Assembly (NCBI GenBank): GCA_021527695.1
Contig: JAKFAO010000002.1
Coordinates: 1,798,501 to 1,862,500 of the forward strand
Direction: 5' to 3'
Length of the DNA stretch: 64,000 bases
Source of the DNA: Naematelia aurantialba
Lineage: Eukaryota; Basidiomycota; Tremellomycetes; Tremellales; Naemateliaceae
A program made the translations under genes and the position numbers. The notes under the pieces were generated by a model that was not told the origin of the DNA, ran no database searches, and saw nothing but the letters and a program-made list of their open reading frames with translations. Shown piece by piece: positions 44,015-56,000 of the stretch; position 1 is the stretch's first letter, and each line of letters begins with the position of its first letter.

Positions 44015-45126
44015 CTATGCGGCGGCGGCCTTTTTGGCCTGAGCATCCTCGTACACTTTGTTGTTGAGCCCTGCTCGATTCCGGGCGATCTGGAGGGGTT
44101 GTCAGCTACGCCATCTCTTCAAAGGATGTAGTATAATATCTTGATAGGGAGTATTTAAACGTCTAGAGAGTGGAGAGTGAAGAATGCAGTGAAGAGTGAA
44201 GGTGAGGGCGATGAATCGGCGGTGAACACAACTCACCTCGATACCAAAGAACTGCACACGCGTGACGAGGATCGCATTGTCCTCTGCGTATCCGCGCTCG
44301 CAGTCGCGCCTGACGAGGGTGCCAAAGTTGTAGTCTTTCAGGCGCTTTTCGTACTGCTCCGATCAGCGCTTCCTGGAGCGACGGACTGGAATCATACACA
44401 GGCAATGAGGTGGGGACGGAGAGGAAACCAGGGGGGACGAGGGTGGAGAGACGGCGAGAAAGCGGAGAGAGGGAAGAAGAAGAGGAGAGGATGAAGCGAG
44501 AAGAAGACCGTAACAGGCAACGCCAACTCACAGGCATGATGAAGCTCCGCCACCGCTCCTTGCCCTTGGCAGACTTCATCTCGTCCTCGTCAATGTTGCG
44601 CAATGCGTCGTCGAATTTGAACTCGGGGAAAATCTCGAGCAAGTGCGCGTGGATCTCGTCATCTAGCCTATAGTATTGTTCGTCAGCCCAGGATCGGCTC
44701 AGGGGATGAGTACCGAGGAGTGACATGGTACAAGGGCAGAACAGGCGAGAAGGACCGCGACGTACGGCGTGAGTTTCAGCTTGTGAGGGGGAACTCCAGT
44801 GATCAGCTTTTCATATGCCTAGGATCGTCAGCATCCAGCACTAGCACTAACACCCAGCACTAGCACTAACACCCAGCACTAGCACCCAGCACTTTCGCCC
44901 AGCACTAGCACCCAGCACTTTCGCCCAGCACTAGCACCCAGCACTTTTGCCCAGCACACCGCACCTAGCAGCCAGATCCAGTATCCAGGCCCGACCTTTA
45001 GCCCCGGCATCCATCCTGTCACCTGCAGCTGCCACTCATACTGACCTCGAGGTGCTCGACCGTCTTGACTGCAAACTGCTGCTCAATCTCCTCGGCATTC
45101 TGGGCGTTCTCGGCGTCAAACGACAT
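44015..45126 (-). CDS. PBDC1/YPL225W-family protein
   Basis: Five exons (45126-45046, 44818-44766, 44667-44532, 44353-44237, 44089-44015) encode 153 residues, the family's length. Conserved blocks: HLEAYEKLI, PPHKLKLTPLDDEI, EIFPEF, MKSAKGKERWRSFIMPYE, LKDYNFGTLVRRDCERGYAEDNAI, and VQFFGIEIARNRAGLN. PBDC1 homologues are small cytosolic proteins; yeast YPL225W is reported to chaperone eEF1A folding during synthesis. The tail ends in Lys/Ala repeats. Introns 1 and 3 contain low-complexity tracts. Divergent to RPC25 with 376 bp between starts. Confidence 0.92.
44831..44958. repeat. CCCAGCACTAGCA-type tandem repeat in PBDC1 intron 1
   Basis: About ten copies of a 13-14 nt unit alternating CCCAGCACTAGCA and CCCAGCACTTTCG. 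On the sense strand it reads GTGCTGGGTGCTAG. It fills most of the 227-nt intron. Confidence 0.92.
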
Positions 45127-45502
45127 GTCGGTAGATGTATCAGGTACGTGCGTGCTCGACGTGCGTACTGCCTATCTCGGATTCGGCAGTGGTCTGTATG
45201 TGCCAGCTGCGTGACGGTGTGATACCAAGATCGCTATCGCTGCTCGCTGCTTTACAGTCGTTCGAGGTGGACGCTACAAGAATGCTGGTATCGTCAAGAA
45301 TCCTCCAGTTGGGCGGCAAAAACAGGCACATCCTTGCGTGGCTTTTTACACCTGTGTCGAAGCGGGTGTATCTGTATCAGCATCAACACCGGTGGAGGCG
45401 ACAAGACTTTCGTCGCTTCCTGCCAGTCCAGTCGTTATTGATTGTTCCACGGGTCATCTGGTGGCTGGGTCACTCATGTCCAGGCGGTAGCCTACACGCA
45501 GG

Positions 45503-46995
45503 ATGTTCGTCCTCATTGGAGTCCGGGTACGGCCCTCGTCTCCTCACCTTCTTGCCTTCACCCCCGGCGCCCAACAATTTCCAACCTCGCTTCTTTCTCG
45601 TCATCCCTTCGCTCCGCCCGCCCCGCTTATGGCTTGATGGTGGAATCTAACTAGTCGCAGGACACGGTACCGGTCGCGCCACGAGCCTTCGAGATCCCGC
45701 CTCATATCAGTATCACCGACGCTCTCAACAAAAAGTCAGCCGACTCTGCCCATACCGCACCTCTCCACCTCGCATCCTCGTCCTCATCCTGGTCGTCCCC
45801 ATCCCCATCCTGGTCGTCCCCATCCCCATCCTTCTGCTCGATTTTCTGTCCATCCTGCTCGCTACCCATAGGCCCCAATATTATAGGTACCATCGGCTGA
45901 CGCTCCGGCAGATATGCAAACAAGCTCGTACCTGAGAGGGGTCTGGCGCTGTCGGTGTTCGACCTGTTGACCGTCGAGGATGGCAAGGTCACTTGGGGGA
46001 ATGGGTTGATGTACTACAAAGGTCCGTCTGCTATGTTGCCTTCGCCCAGTTATGGGTCTATTGCCACTCACCTGTCGCCAACGGGATGTTTTCGCCTTCA
46101 AATCCAGAGTGAAGTGCAGGAGCTGGAGCTGATATCTCCCAGTATCGTTTAGATTGATGCTCTTTGCGCCATTCAACGGAGAAGTTTTGCATGGGCGCGT
46201 CATGGGGTCTACGCGAGAGTACATTCGCAGTCAGTCCCATCCTCCCCTCTGCATACTCCTAGCTTTGGCACGCAGAGAATGCTATAGTCAAGACAGACAA
46301 GACAAGCGGTTGCAAAGTTGACTGACGGGAGCAGTATCGGTCGGCTTCTTTCAGGACATTTACGTCACACCACCTTTCTTCCCTCCTAATATGGCTTTGT
46401 GAGTCTGAGTCTCTGATCTGACAGGATTCTGCCGTGCTGCAGACTTGAGCGCCTCAGTGTGATGTGGCGCTGACGAGACTAGCGACCCGAGCCAAAACAC
46501 TTGGTTCTGGTATTCCGATGCAGACGAGAATATCCTGACCCACGCCGAACTGATGAACACCGTCATTGAATGTAAGTGTCCCTCCTAGGCTTTTGCGTTC
46601 GTGGAAGTGGACATTGTGGAAATGGAGGATAGTGAGATTGGAGAGGCGGGACAGGTGGAAATGATCCTTGATTGGCGGCGGGAGATCAAGTCGATGCTGA
46701 GACGCACAGCCCGGCTGTACATTGACGACGGAGAAGCCATTCGCTTCCGAGTCGATTCGGTGGAATGGCAAGATATTCGTCCAAAGCCCTCGCCAGACCT
46801 GTATGCAGAGGGAGAAGGTACGCCCGAGGAGAAGGATCCGCGAGAACGAGCGGGCTACAAGATCTGGGTGAGTGTCATGTCAATCCAAACGTTTCCGACT
46901 TAGCGTGTCTGACATGTCAGGCCTCAATAGGGGAATCGGGGCTGGGCGTGATCAGCTGGTGGATGGAAGGCGCCGACGAGGAGATGGGAGAGTAG
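45503..46995 (+). CDS. RPC25: RNA polymerase III subunit RPC8/Rpc25
   Basis: Eight exons (45503-45526, 45661-45734, 45912-46021, 46143-46229, 46335-46398, 46483-46571, 46710-46867, 46921-46995) encode 226 residues. The start MFVLIGVRDTVPVAP, the block ISITDALNKKYANKLVPERG, FRLMLFAPFNGEVLHGRV, SVGFFQDIYVTPPF, NTWFWYS, YIDDGEAIRFRV and the C-terminal IGESGLGVISWW match RPC8 in order. With Rpc17 it forms the Pol III stalk (Rpb4/7-like), needed for initiation at tRNA and 5S genes. The model has a 24-nt first coding exon. Intron 6 (46572-46709) contains an internal 17-nt GT-AG pair that is too short to be used. Confidence 0.94.
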
Positions 46996-47514
46996 CGGTA
47001 GGCGCGGTAGATTAGCCGTACAGCCTCACGACCTGTTATGACCTATGCACGCATGACGACTCAAGTCCCGACATTGCGAAGAGGCGCCAGCCTCGGCGTG
47101 CTCTGTCGGCGAGCAGTTTGAGGTGATGGATTCGGGGTTGCAGTTTGACTAGCGGTCGGCATCGCTCTCAGTAGGAGTGCATGCCCAGGTTTCTTATGGA
47201 GTTCAGCGCTTGGCAGTCTGACCTGTGTGCCAAACTAGCATCGGTCTCTCCACGCTAGCTCTAGTTCACGCCCTGCTATGCCTCCGCAGTCGCAGGACGG
47301 CCGCGACGTGAGGTCGTAACGGAGCATCATAATGAGCCTTCGAGTCTGTGTCTGGTAGGGAATTTTGAGCGTACCCCCGACGTTCAAGCAATGGAGACCC
47401 CGAATTGGCAATGCGATCACCGCGTCACCCCTACCTATCGACATATCCTCCGGTGACCAACCTCCTCTCTCCTCAGCCCACCCCTCTCTCCTCAGCCGAA
47501 TCCTCTCCCCCCAA

Positions 47515-47531
47515 CCCCCCCCCCCCCCCCC
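47515..47531. repeat. Run of 17 cytosines in a C-rich block
   Basis: An uninterrupted C17 flanked by CCAACC and CAACCCC. It could form an i-motif or G-quadruplex, and is also a place where sequencing errors are common. Confidence 0.9.
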
Positions 47532-47626
47532 AACCCCCTCTTCCCCAACCCAACCTCTCCCCTTGTGGCCTCTTGGCGCTGCATACTGTCACGCGAGGCG
47601 TTGCACCCGACGAGAGACAAGAACAA

Positions 47627-47636
47627 GTCACGTGAC
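47627..47636. promoter_or_regulatory. GTCACGTGAC palindrome upstream of CDC6
   Basis: Perfect E-box of the Cbf1/centromere-binding-factor type. The core GTCACGTG also occurs upstream of TS (51061-51068) and, inverted, between DENR and the FMN-binding oxidase gene (59619-59626). Confidence 0.4.
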
Positions 47637-47973
47637 CGCTCCCCGACGCGACGGATTTCTCGAGCGGCACCTGCGGAAACCTGAAGATTTCAGGCACGAA
47701 ATCCCCGGTGCGCGGTTTGTCTCCCCTGCCACCTTGTCACATTTCCTTCTTTGTGTCTCTCTCTCTCTATCAAGGTGCATATATACACTCTTCTCTCTTA
47801 CCTCGTCTTACTCTCCCCTCTCCCTCCTCCTCCTCCTCCTCCTCCTCCTCGTCTCTGTCCGTCTGCTCATCGTGTGTCCTCTGTTCAGCTTGATCTGCGG
47901 CCATGTGCCAGAGTGATCTGTGAGATTCCAAGAGCGGACACACCGTTGCTCGTTTCGGATCGCTGCATCCTTC

Positions 47974-47979
47974 ACGCGT
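47974..47979. promoter_or_regulatory. ACGCGT box (MCB) upstream of CDC6
   Basis: Perfect MCB 110 bp before the CDC6 start codon, followed by a T-rich stretch. Confidence 0.55.
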
Positions 47980-48083
47980 CATTTTTTCACGACCAGCCTC
48001 GTCCCCTGTCCCGTTCTGTATCCACCCTCGTCGACATCCAGTGCTGCAGCTCGTCCACACTGCCGTTGACGCTGCTGCTCACC

Positions 48084-50564
48084 ATGCCGACACCGACGAA
48101 ACGCACGCGCACGACGAGCGAGAACGACGCCTCGTCCAGCCGCAGCTCCCACACGCGTCGGCCATCTGCCACATCCACATCCTCCACCTCGTCGTCTCGC
48201 ACGTCCACCGACCCTGCCACCCCTACGCGTCCCATTCTCACCCGTTCCGCAGCGACGCAGCTGCCCCCGCCGACGCCCCCATCCCACATCACCCGCTCCT
48301 CGTCGCTGTTCATCGCGCCCACGGGCCGAGGGGGGCCAAGTACGAGTTCCAGCTTCGCGCCGCCGCCGAGCGCCACTCTCGCAGGTTCCAGCGGCTCCAG
48401 CGGCCGCGTCGGCACGTTGACTCGTACCCAGAGTCAACCGGCCATCCCGAGTCCTCAGAGCTTGAAAGCGGCCGTGGCAGGAGCCGGCGGCGCAGGGGAT
48501 CACGGCAAGGATGAGGGCCCAGACGAGTTTGGCACGATACGCGGGTCCAGACGGCTGGGCAAGGGCAAGGAGAACATCCCTCCAAAGAAGGATGAAGACC
48601 TCGCAGGCAGCTCGAGGAAGAGGATGCGCGTCGGAAGCCAGTCCGGCGCAGTCGGCAGGAGGCGCAGTGGAAGCGTGTCTAGCATGCGTAGTGACACTGG
48701 TTAGTCCAGTCGCCAAGATCCGTCGAGCCAAGCTGACTCGCCCGTAGGCCGACACACGTCGCTCTGCCCAACCTCGTCGTCCTCGTCCTTCTCGTTCCGC
48801 TCGCGCATGTCGTCACCCTCGCCTTCCCAGGCAACCTCCCAGTCGTTCGACTCGGTCACCTCGGTCGATCCTCTCGACGTGCTCACGCGCCAAGATGATA
48901 CCGACCTGGACGAGACCCCAACGCGAGCCAGGTCAACCTCGCGCCGCATACAGACCCTGCCAACACCCCCGCCATCCAGCCCTATCATACAAGCTACCGC
49001 GCAGCGCCTCAGCCTCGTCCGTATGCAGAGCGATCTGCGCCGATCATCTCCCTTTGAAGACGACAGAAAGGCCAATCCGTACAAGTACCTCAAGAGCTTT
49101 CTGCGGCTGTCAGCTGCCCCCATCGACGGCAGCATGGTCGTCGGCAGGGACGACGAGAAGGCTGCGCTTAACAACTATCTCGACGCGCAGGGACAGGACG
49201 TAGGCATGTATGTCTCGGGGCCGCCTGGGACTGGCAAGACGGCTACGACGACTGCGCTCGGCCGGGAGATGCGTGCGATCGGCTGGCAGGTCGCCGAGGT
49301 GGGATGCATGGGTCTCAAGGTGGCGGACATGTGGAAACGACTCGGAGAGGAGCTAGGCTGCGGCAAGACCGAGAAGGACGTACAGGCCTACCTGGAACAA
49401 GCTAATACGCAGACGTGAGGCGCTCGTTCCCACAACTATGCCCCTTGAGCTGACGTCGATAGGTTGATCATTCTCGACGAGATTGATTCCTTGCTTCCGG
49501 CTCCTCCGGCCTCGCCTCCTCCAGCGACTTCTCACTTGCTCTCGAGGATCTTTTCTCTTCCCCTGTCCAGCACCTCCACGGTCAAGCTGGTGGCCATCTC
49601 AAACACGCTCGACCTCACTCTCCGCGCCAACCTGGTCCTGCCGGACAACGCGCAGCCTGTGGTACTGCCTTTCAAGGCCTATGTTGGCGCAGACATGGCT
49701 GCCATTGTCGGGGAGCGCATCGCTGCCGCTTCTGTTGGTCGAGCCGATGCCGAGACGGTCAAGGTCGACCTCAAGGCCATTGAGTTGCTCACCAAGAAGG
49801 TCGAGAACCAGAATGGTGATCTTCGCATGTGTCTCGGTGTACTCACTTCTGCCGTCTCTCTTGCCGAAACCGAGTGGAACAAGAAGGGATCGCCAGAAGG
49901 CGCGCTCATCAAGGTCAACCTGCAGCACACCATCAAGGCTTTCAACTCGCACACGAACCAACTGAAGGCCTCGGCCGGATCGTCGGTGGGAGGGGTGACC
50001 TCGGAATCTGGGCGCAAGATCAAGTCGGTGCCTCTGCAGGGCAAGATGGTGCTCGTGTCCATCCTACTGTTCATGACGCGCATTCAAGCGGGTATGCCCG
50101 GCTGTCCCTCTGTTGCGGGAGGGATGCCCACTCCGCCCTCGACGCCGACCAAAGGCCCGTCGTCAGAGCGTCTGGACACGACCAACCTATACGCTACGTA
50201 CTCGCATCTGCTCAGCCAGGCTGCGTCGCCGTTCCCGCCCGCAACCGAATCAGACTACCGCGACCTCCTCTCCAACCTCGAGGTACTGGGTTTGATCTCG
50301 ATTTCCGGAGCCGGGTCGAGTGGCATGTCCCGCACCAGCTCGTCGAGCTCGGGAAGAGGCAAGGGAGCGCCGAAGATCGAGCTGTGTGTGCGAGAAGACG
50401 AGATCAAGGCTGGCCTTGGTCTGGCCGAGGGCGGCGGACGCGGGCTGGCAGAGGACGAGGTGGCCCGCGTGTGGGAGCGGGAAGAGGGGAGAGTGAGGAG
50501 GGTGGTGGACAAGGTAAAGACCAAGGAGGCGAGAGTGGACGAGGGCATGGCGATGGACTTTTAG
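48084..50564 (+). CDS. CDC6: DNA replication licensing ATPase Cdc6/Cdc18
   Basis: Three exons (48084-48699, 48748-49414, 49463-50564) give 794 residues. Residues 1-310 are disordered with many TP/SP sites and basic residues, fitting CDK control, plus a KEN box at 162-164 (KENIPP), a probable APC/C degron. The AAA+ core follows: Walker A GPPGTGKT at about 363-370, Walker B LIILDEID at about 429-436, sensor 1 in LVAISNTLDL. A winged-helix region follows (ATYSHLLS, YRDLLSNLEVLGLI). Cdc6 binds ORC and loads MCM2-7 at origins in G1. The Ser/Gly insert near residue 700 is low complexity. An ACGCGT box lies 110 bp upstream. The frame is open upstream of the chosen ATG, but that stretch is polypyrimidine leader. 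Confidence 0.95.
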
Positions 50565-51216
50565 TGCAACGCGAGTGGCGGACGTCGAGTGGTGGACTTT
50601 ATTGACCCGAGAGTGGAAGTGGTGGACTTTAATGCGAGGGTGGAAGTGGTGGACTTTAATGCGAGGGTGGGGTCGGGTGGTCAGTTTCTAATGTGCGGCG
50701 TGGAGGGGGAACAAAGTGGCTGACGGTGTGGACGGTAGTCACGTCAGAGCATCTTTTCTGATGGCACGGGCATGGGCGGTAGGTATGTGCATGCCTTGCA
50801 GATGTAATTGCGCAATGTCGGCGGGCGCGTGTCGAGGAATCTGAGTATGCTACGCGGACGTTTTGACGAAGCGACATGAATGTGCATGCTGGTACGGTTC
50901 TTCGTGGAGGGGAACTCGTCTGCAGACACTGGACACCCGACTGACTGCACATGGGTCACCACCAGTGGTTGGCTGCTCGTTGGATGGTCGACGGTGTCGT
51001 GGTTGATGACACTGCGCGTTCTGCTTGCGTCTGGAGGGTGGAAGTAACCGGCCACTGGTGGTCACGTGCCCGTCGCGTGTGAGCTGAGATGATCCGACGC
51101 GTTGCGATTATGTTTTCGAGTCTTGTCGAGTTTGCAACCTCGTCGTACAGTTGTTGTTGGAGCGATTGGGACGGTAGAAGCTCTTGGGACTGTGATAGGC
51201 GAGAGAACATCCAGGC
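50565..51216. other. Intergenic region between CDC6 and thymidylate synthase
   Basis: About 650 bp. Begins with two to three copies of a ~27-nt GAAGTGGTGGACTTTAATGC-type repeat (50595-50670). Later it contains GTCACGTG (51061) and ACGCGT (51097). No gene seen. Confidence 0.5.
51097..51102. promoter_or_regulatory. ACGCGT box (MCB) upstream of thymidylate synthase
   Basis: Perfect MCB 120 bp before the thymidylate synthase start codon. Confidence 0.55.
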
Positions 51217-52533
51217 ATGCCCACTGCTACGACGTCGCCGCCGCGGCCGAATCCCGAGCATGGTGAGCCATCCTCGCCCTTGCCTCGCCTCTCTCACTTT
51301 ACCCCCGTCTTGTCCCGGCTTGTTCCCTCCACTTCTGTCACTCCCTCCGGTCACCTTCTCCCACGACTATTGCCACGAGCCCGCGCTAAGCGTTGCACCA
51401 GAGGAATACCAGTACCTCGACCTGATCTCGCGGATCATCAGCACCGGCCAGCGGCGCCCCGACCGCACCGGCACGGGCACGCTCGCGCTGTTCGCGCCGC
51501 CCGCGCTGCGGTTCTCGCTGGCGCACGCGGCCCTGCCGCTGCTCACGACCAAGCGCGTGTTCCTGCGCGGCGTGGTCGAGGAGCTTCTGTGGTTCGTCTC
51601 GGGCTGCACGGACGGCCGCGTCCTCGCGGACAAGGGCGTGAGTATCTGGGACGGCAACGGGAGCCGCGAGTACCTCGACAAGATCGGCCTGACGCACCGC
51701 CGCCCAGGCGACCTGGGACCCGTGTACGGCTTCCAGTGGAGGCACTTTGGGGCCGAGTACAGGACGTGCGAGGATGACTATACTGGCCAAGGGGTCGACC
51801 AGCTCCAGGGCGTCGTGGATAAGATCAAGAATAATCCCACAGACAGGCGGATCGTGCTGAGTGCGTGGAACCCAAAGGGTGAGTGCTGGTCCGCGTGCGA
51901 AAGTCCCCCTCGGATGCGCATCATGCTATCCCGACACGTCTCTCCCCTCCTGTACCATTCGCACTCCCGCCCTTGTCGGCACGCCACGGCGCCGGCGCTC
52001 ACGCCCCGCAGACCTGCCCCTCATGGCCCTGCCCCCGTGCCACATGTTCTGCCAGTTCTTCGTCACCCTCCCCGACCCGTCCGAGCCGGGCTCGAAGCCC
52101 AAACTCTCGTGCCTCATGTACCAGCGCTCGTGCGACCTCGGCCTCGGCGTGCCGTTCAACATCGCCTCGTACGCCCTACTCACCCACATGATCGCGCTGG
52201 TCACAGGCACCGAGGCGCACGAGCTCGTCCTCCAGATGGGCGACGCCCACGTCTACGTAGACCACGTCGCGCCCCTCCAGGTCCAGCTGCAGCGCACCCC
52301 GCGCGAGTTCCCCCGTCTGGTCTGGGCGAGGTCGGCAGCCGACGTCGGCGGTATCGACGGCTTCAGGGCGGACGATTTCGGCGTCGAGGGCTACAAGCCT
52401 CTAGGCAAGATCGAGATGAAGATGTCGGTGAGTCAATGCACCCACAACAGGTCTTCAGAATGTCGAGCCCTAGTCGCTAGTGTCGAGCCTCAGCGCCAGC
52501 TCGAGCACTTGCTGATCCTGGAGATAGGCTTGA
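51217..52533 (+). CDS. Thymidylate synthase
   Basis: Exons 51217-51262, 51402-51878 and 52012-52427 are clear; a 6-nt last exon (52528-52533, GCT TGA) is proposed. This gives 314 residues, the normal length. Family blocks: [55 protein letters not shown], the catalytic [12 protein letters not shown] with Cys184, [21 protein letters not shown] and GDAHVYVDH. The enzyme converts dUMP to dTMP with methylene-tetrahydrofolate. The donor after KIEMKMS is a good GTGAGT. Most family members end in Met-Ala-Val, here Met-Ser-Ala if the proposed acceptor, which follows a GCTGATC branch point, is right. Reading through instead gives an unlikely long extension. An ACGCGT box lies 120 bp upstream; CDC6 is next to it on the same strand. 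Confidence 0.94.
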
Positions 52534-53019
52534 CCCGCTGGCGTGTCATATATACACATCAATTTGTTTGGGAAGCCACTCTGGCGCTCGCTTCAACGCC
52601 TGTTGTCGTTGTATCATGCAGTGCCATCTCATTATGCATTGCCCTCTCACCATACATTGCCATCTCACCCTACACTGCATCTCACCATTGCCATCTCACC
52701 ATACGTCGCCACCTCGATGCATCCGTGGCACGACACAATGTTACCATCTGCAACTACAAATATGCTACAGCTACAGCCTACAGTCTCGGCGTGTGCCATG
52801 CCTCTGCTCTTTACACCATCGCGTGCGCAGCGCTGTGCGAAGGACCGTCCCCCGTCCCTCCATCCTATCGTGACATCACCGAACGACGACTTGTATGACG
52901 ATGCCAAGTTATCGTCACATGCCAGGCCGCTATGTTCGTGCGCGGAACGCCTCCGGCGCTGCACGCGCAGTGATCCTACCGCTTACCGGCTATCCCTGCA
53001 CCTACCGCTGCTGCCGCCG

Positions 53020-56000
53020 CTATCGCTTCGACGCAGGTCGTGGAGGCAGCATCAACGATGTTCTCTCTGCCTGGTAGTTCTTCATCAAGCCCCGGATCGA
53101 CGAGATGATCTCGGCTACGCCAGTCAAACACCGACAGCCAACAGGATGAGGATAAAGATCACAGATGAGGTAAAAGATCACAGACTGAGGATAAAGATCA
53201 CAGGATGAGGATGGGGATGAAGACCACAAGAGAGAGATGAAGATGCAGATGCCGAGGGTATTAATGACGCGCATACTGACCAGCCTGTTTGCTGTTCTCT
53301 GCATCAAACTCGTACCGCTTCTGCCCGCCCTCGCGCCAAACATTGATCTTGAACCCCCCGACCCGGCCAGAAAGCTTGCAGCTCGCTACCAGGGAGATAT
53401 GGAAGGATGTTGTCTTCATACTGTCGAAGAACGCTCGCGATTCCGACGGCAAGATCTGCAGATGGCCGCAGTTAGCACGACCTCCACCTTGACACCCCTA
53501 CACCCCAACATCTATATCCCAACCCCTCACACCTCAACGACTCGACACATCGAACTTGACTGTGCTTGGCCACTCACATGTATGTAATCGCCATCAATGG
53601 CAAGGATGCGCTCGTGTCGCCCAATGGCGATCTTCCGCTGAACAATGTATTTCTACACACGCGGATATCAGGGACTTTTATTTGACACTTGCACTCTCGG
53701 CCCTCAACTCACCTTGTAGGTCTGCGAAAAGTCGGCAAGACCAGGTCCATACTTTTGCAACGGTGCCGGTTCGGAGTTGCGTTTGAATATAGAAGCTGGC
53801 CGTGTCAGCAAAATATCGGACAGACCTCAGATCGACCTCAAGAAGCCGTGAGGGCGTAATCAGGCCATCAAGAGCCATAAGAAGCGGTAAGGAGAAATTA
53901 TAGACGCCGTGGATTGTGAGATTTATAGCAGGAAAAGATGGCATGGCAAGGGAAGGTGACCAGCAGTACGGGACATGAGGTGACATAACAGGAGAAGGTA
54001 ATTGTCCGATTCGCAATTCATCGACTCACCCGACGGATCTCCTCCTCTTCTGTCCCCGATCCTCAACCCACGCTCGACCGCCCACTGTCGTCTCACCAGC
54101 GAGAGATCAGTCCTGCCCTCCAGGCTCGCGACTGTCCGATCGAGCGGTAGAGCCAGTGTGAGATCGGCCAAGCACAGCACCCAATCTGACGACGGCATGG
54201 TGAGGCGTTTCTTCTTGCAGAGTACCTCGGTCAGGTCGGCAATGTACATATCTTGCGGACTACCACCACCGTCAGCCAATCCCGCACATACACGGATCCG
54301 TAGTCGTGTTTGTTCTCGTATACAAATACGAAGACGAGGCCCGGGAAACTGTTATGGATACAGGTACGGGTATGACTGGACGTACACCTGGATGGTGGTT
54401 GTAAAGTGGACATCTGCGCTTGCCGTCACTCTGATCCGCAGTCTGGCGGGTCGACTGAGAGCCAAAGTCATCCCGGCAGAGCCTTTCATCGAGCTCATTC
54501 CCGCCGCCGCTGAGGAGATTTCGTTGGATGACAACGAGGTGGTCGACATATTGGCCCCAGGCATCTCGGCGATATTCGGTCTGCCGCGCTGTGATGGCTT
54601 GTCCACCGTTGAAGGCTGAGTGCGAGTGTGATTAGCGATGATGCGAGACGGTCGACGCTGTATCATGGGGGCTTTGATCGCGTTCTGCTTGACTGCAAAG
54701 GCTCGTCAGCCTTGCCGTGCCTATCATCCGCGACATGAAACGCACTTTGTGACTCTGTAGCTTCGACAATTGCAAACTCGCCGTATGCAAATTTAGAGAT
54801 TTGGCTGTCTCTGTCGAGTGCTACGATCGCGTCAGTAAGCTTCACTCGGCGCTCAACGGTCTGTTCTCATAGCTAGCTGAGCCTGTGGCTGCTTTGTCAA
54901 CCACTCACGCGGAAAGTCCTCGTCGACCTCTCCATCGTCTTCAACGATACGTAGACCCCAGCTCACAGTCGTCCATCTCTGTTCGTTCTCTTCTTCCTTG
55001 AGTGGCGGTTCTCGGTCCTCCTCCCAGAAGCGGAACAAGCCATATCCCGTAACCTCCTCCACGGTCGCGTCCTTGCGCACCTTGACCACAAGAGGGACGG
55101 CTGGGCTGGTAGAATGGGGAAAGTACAGGTCGATCGACATTGATGGGACTGTAGGAGGAGCGGCGACGGACGCATAGAGTGAGCGGAAGGGATTGATCAC
55201 CGGTTCCAGGGAGGGGGTTGACGAGGTCGAGACGAGGTGGGGGATGTGCTTGTTCAGCGCTGCAGTAAGCGCCGACGGTTGAAGCGTAGACTGGCGCTTG
55301 ATAGCCATTGGTGCAAAGGTGAGTGGGCCCTCGGCCGTATCCAATGACGCCGGACGAGAATCTTCCTCTTCGGCAATCGAGAATTTCCGTCTATCCAATA
55401 CCGCGGCGGCTGGTAGCTGTTGGCCGCCCTCTTCCTCCAACTCGTCCTCTTCGACGTCGCTCCCCTCATCCAGCATCTCCTGATCCATCGGTACCGAGGC
55501 ACTCACAGCCGTGATGCCTAGGTTCCCTAGATCACTCGGCCGAGCACTTTCGCCGACCCCGATTGAGCTGTCCTCCGCTTCGTCTCCCCCCACGCCATGG
55601 AGACTCGTCTCCAGTGGGTCTTCGTACTCTTCATCCTCGTCGCTCGCGGACAGTGCAATCCCAAGGACGCCAGTGGAGGAAGCGACTCCACCTACACCCA
55701 TGCCATGACCAGACGTGATCATGCTCCTCCCCGCTGCCAAACCTGCTCGATCCGGATGGAGCAGCAAGGGCGCCGGGGCGGAATCTGCCCGTGGTCGATG
55801 AGGAGGCGAGAAGAATCCGTCGTCCATCTTTGGGCCTATGCTCGTCCCAGATGGCTTTTCAAATTTGGGACTGCTAGCGATCGCCATTGAGCTTGACCCA
55901 GCGCGAGCCTTGCCCGACCCTCCGCCCGCGCCAGCCGGGCCCTCCGTGCGTCCTCCTCGGCCCGCTTTGCCCGTCACTCGCATTCCCAGTCCCCCCGACC

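Larger units (their letters stand above)
46996..48083. other. Intergenic region and CDC6 promoter/leader
   Basis: About 1.1 kb between RPC25 and CDC6. It contains a run of 17 C residues (47515-47531), two ACGCGA variants (47591, 47646), a palindromic GTCACGTGAC (47627), a (CTC)n polypyrimidine block (about 47820-47850) and an ACGCGT (47974). No gene is evident; the in-frame extension upstream of the CDC6 start encodes polypyrimidine-derived Ser/Leu/Pro. Confidence 0.5.

Noticed and set aside
47751..48083. N-terminal extension of CDC6 by 111 codons
   Set aside because: Encoded by the polypyrimidine leader (Ser/Leu/Pro-rich) and lies upstream of a good start context; not expected in Cdc6.
51861..53208. 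Long plus-strand frames reading past thymidylate synthase exon 3
   Set aside because: They pass a strong splice donor, continue through repeat-like CATCTCACC sequence and overlap the end of SIN1; the enzyme should end near 314 residues.
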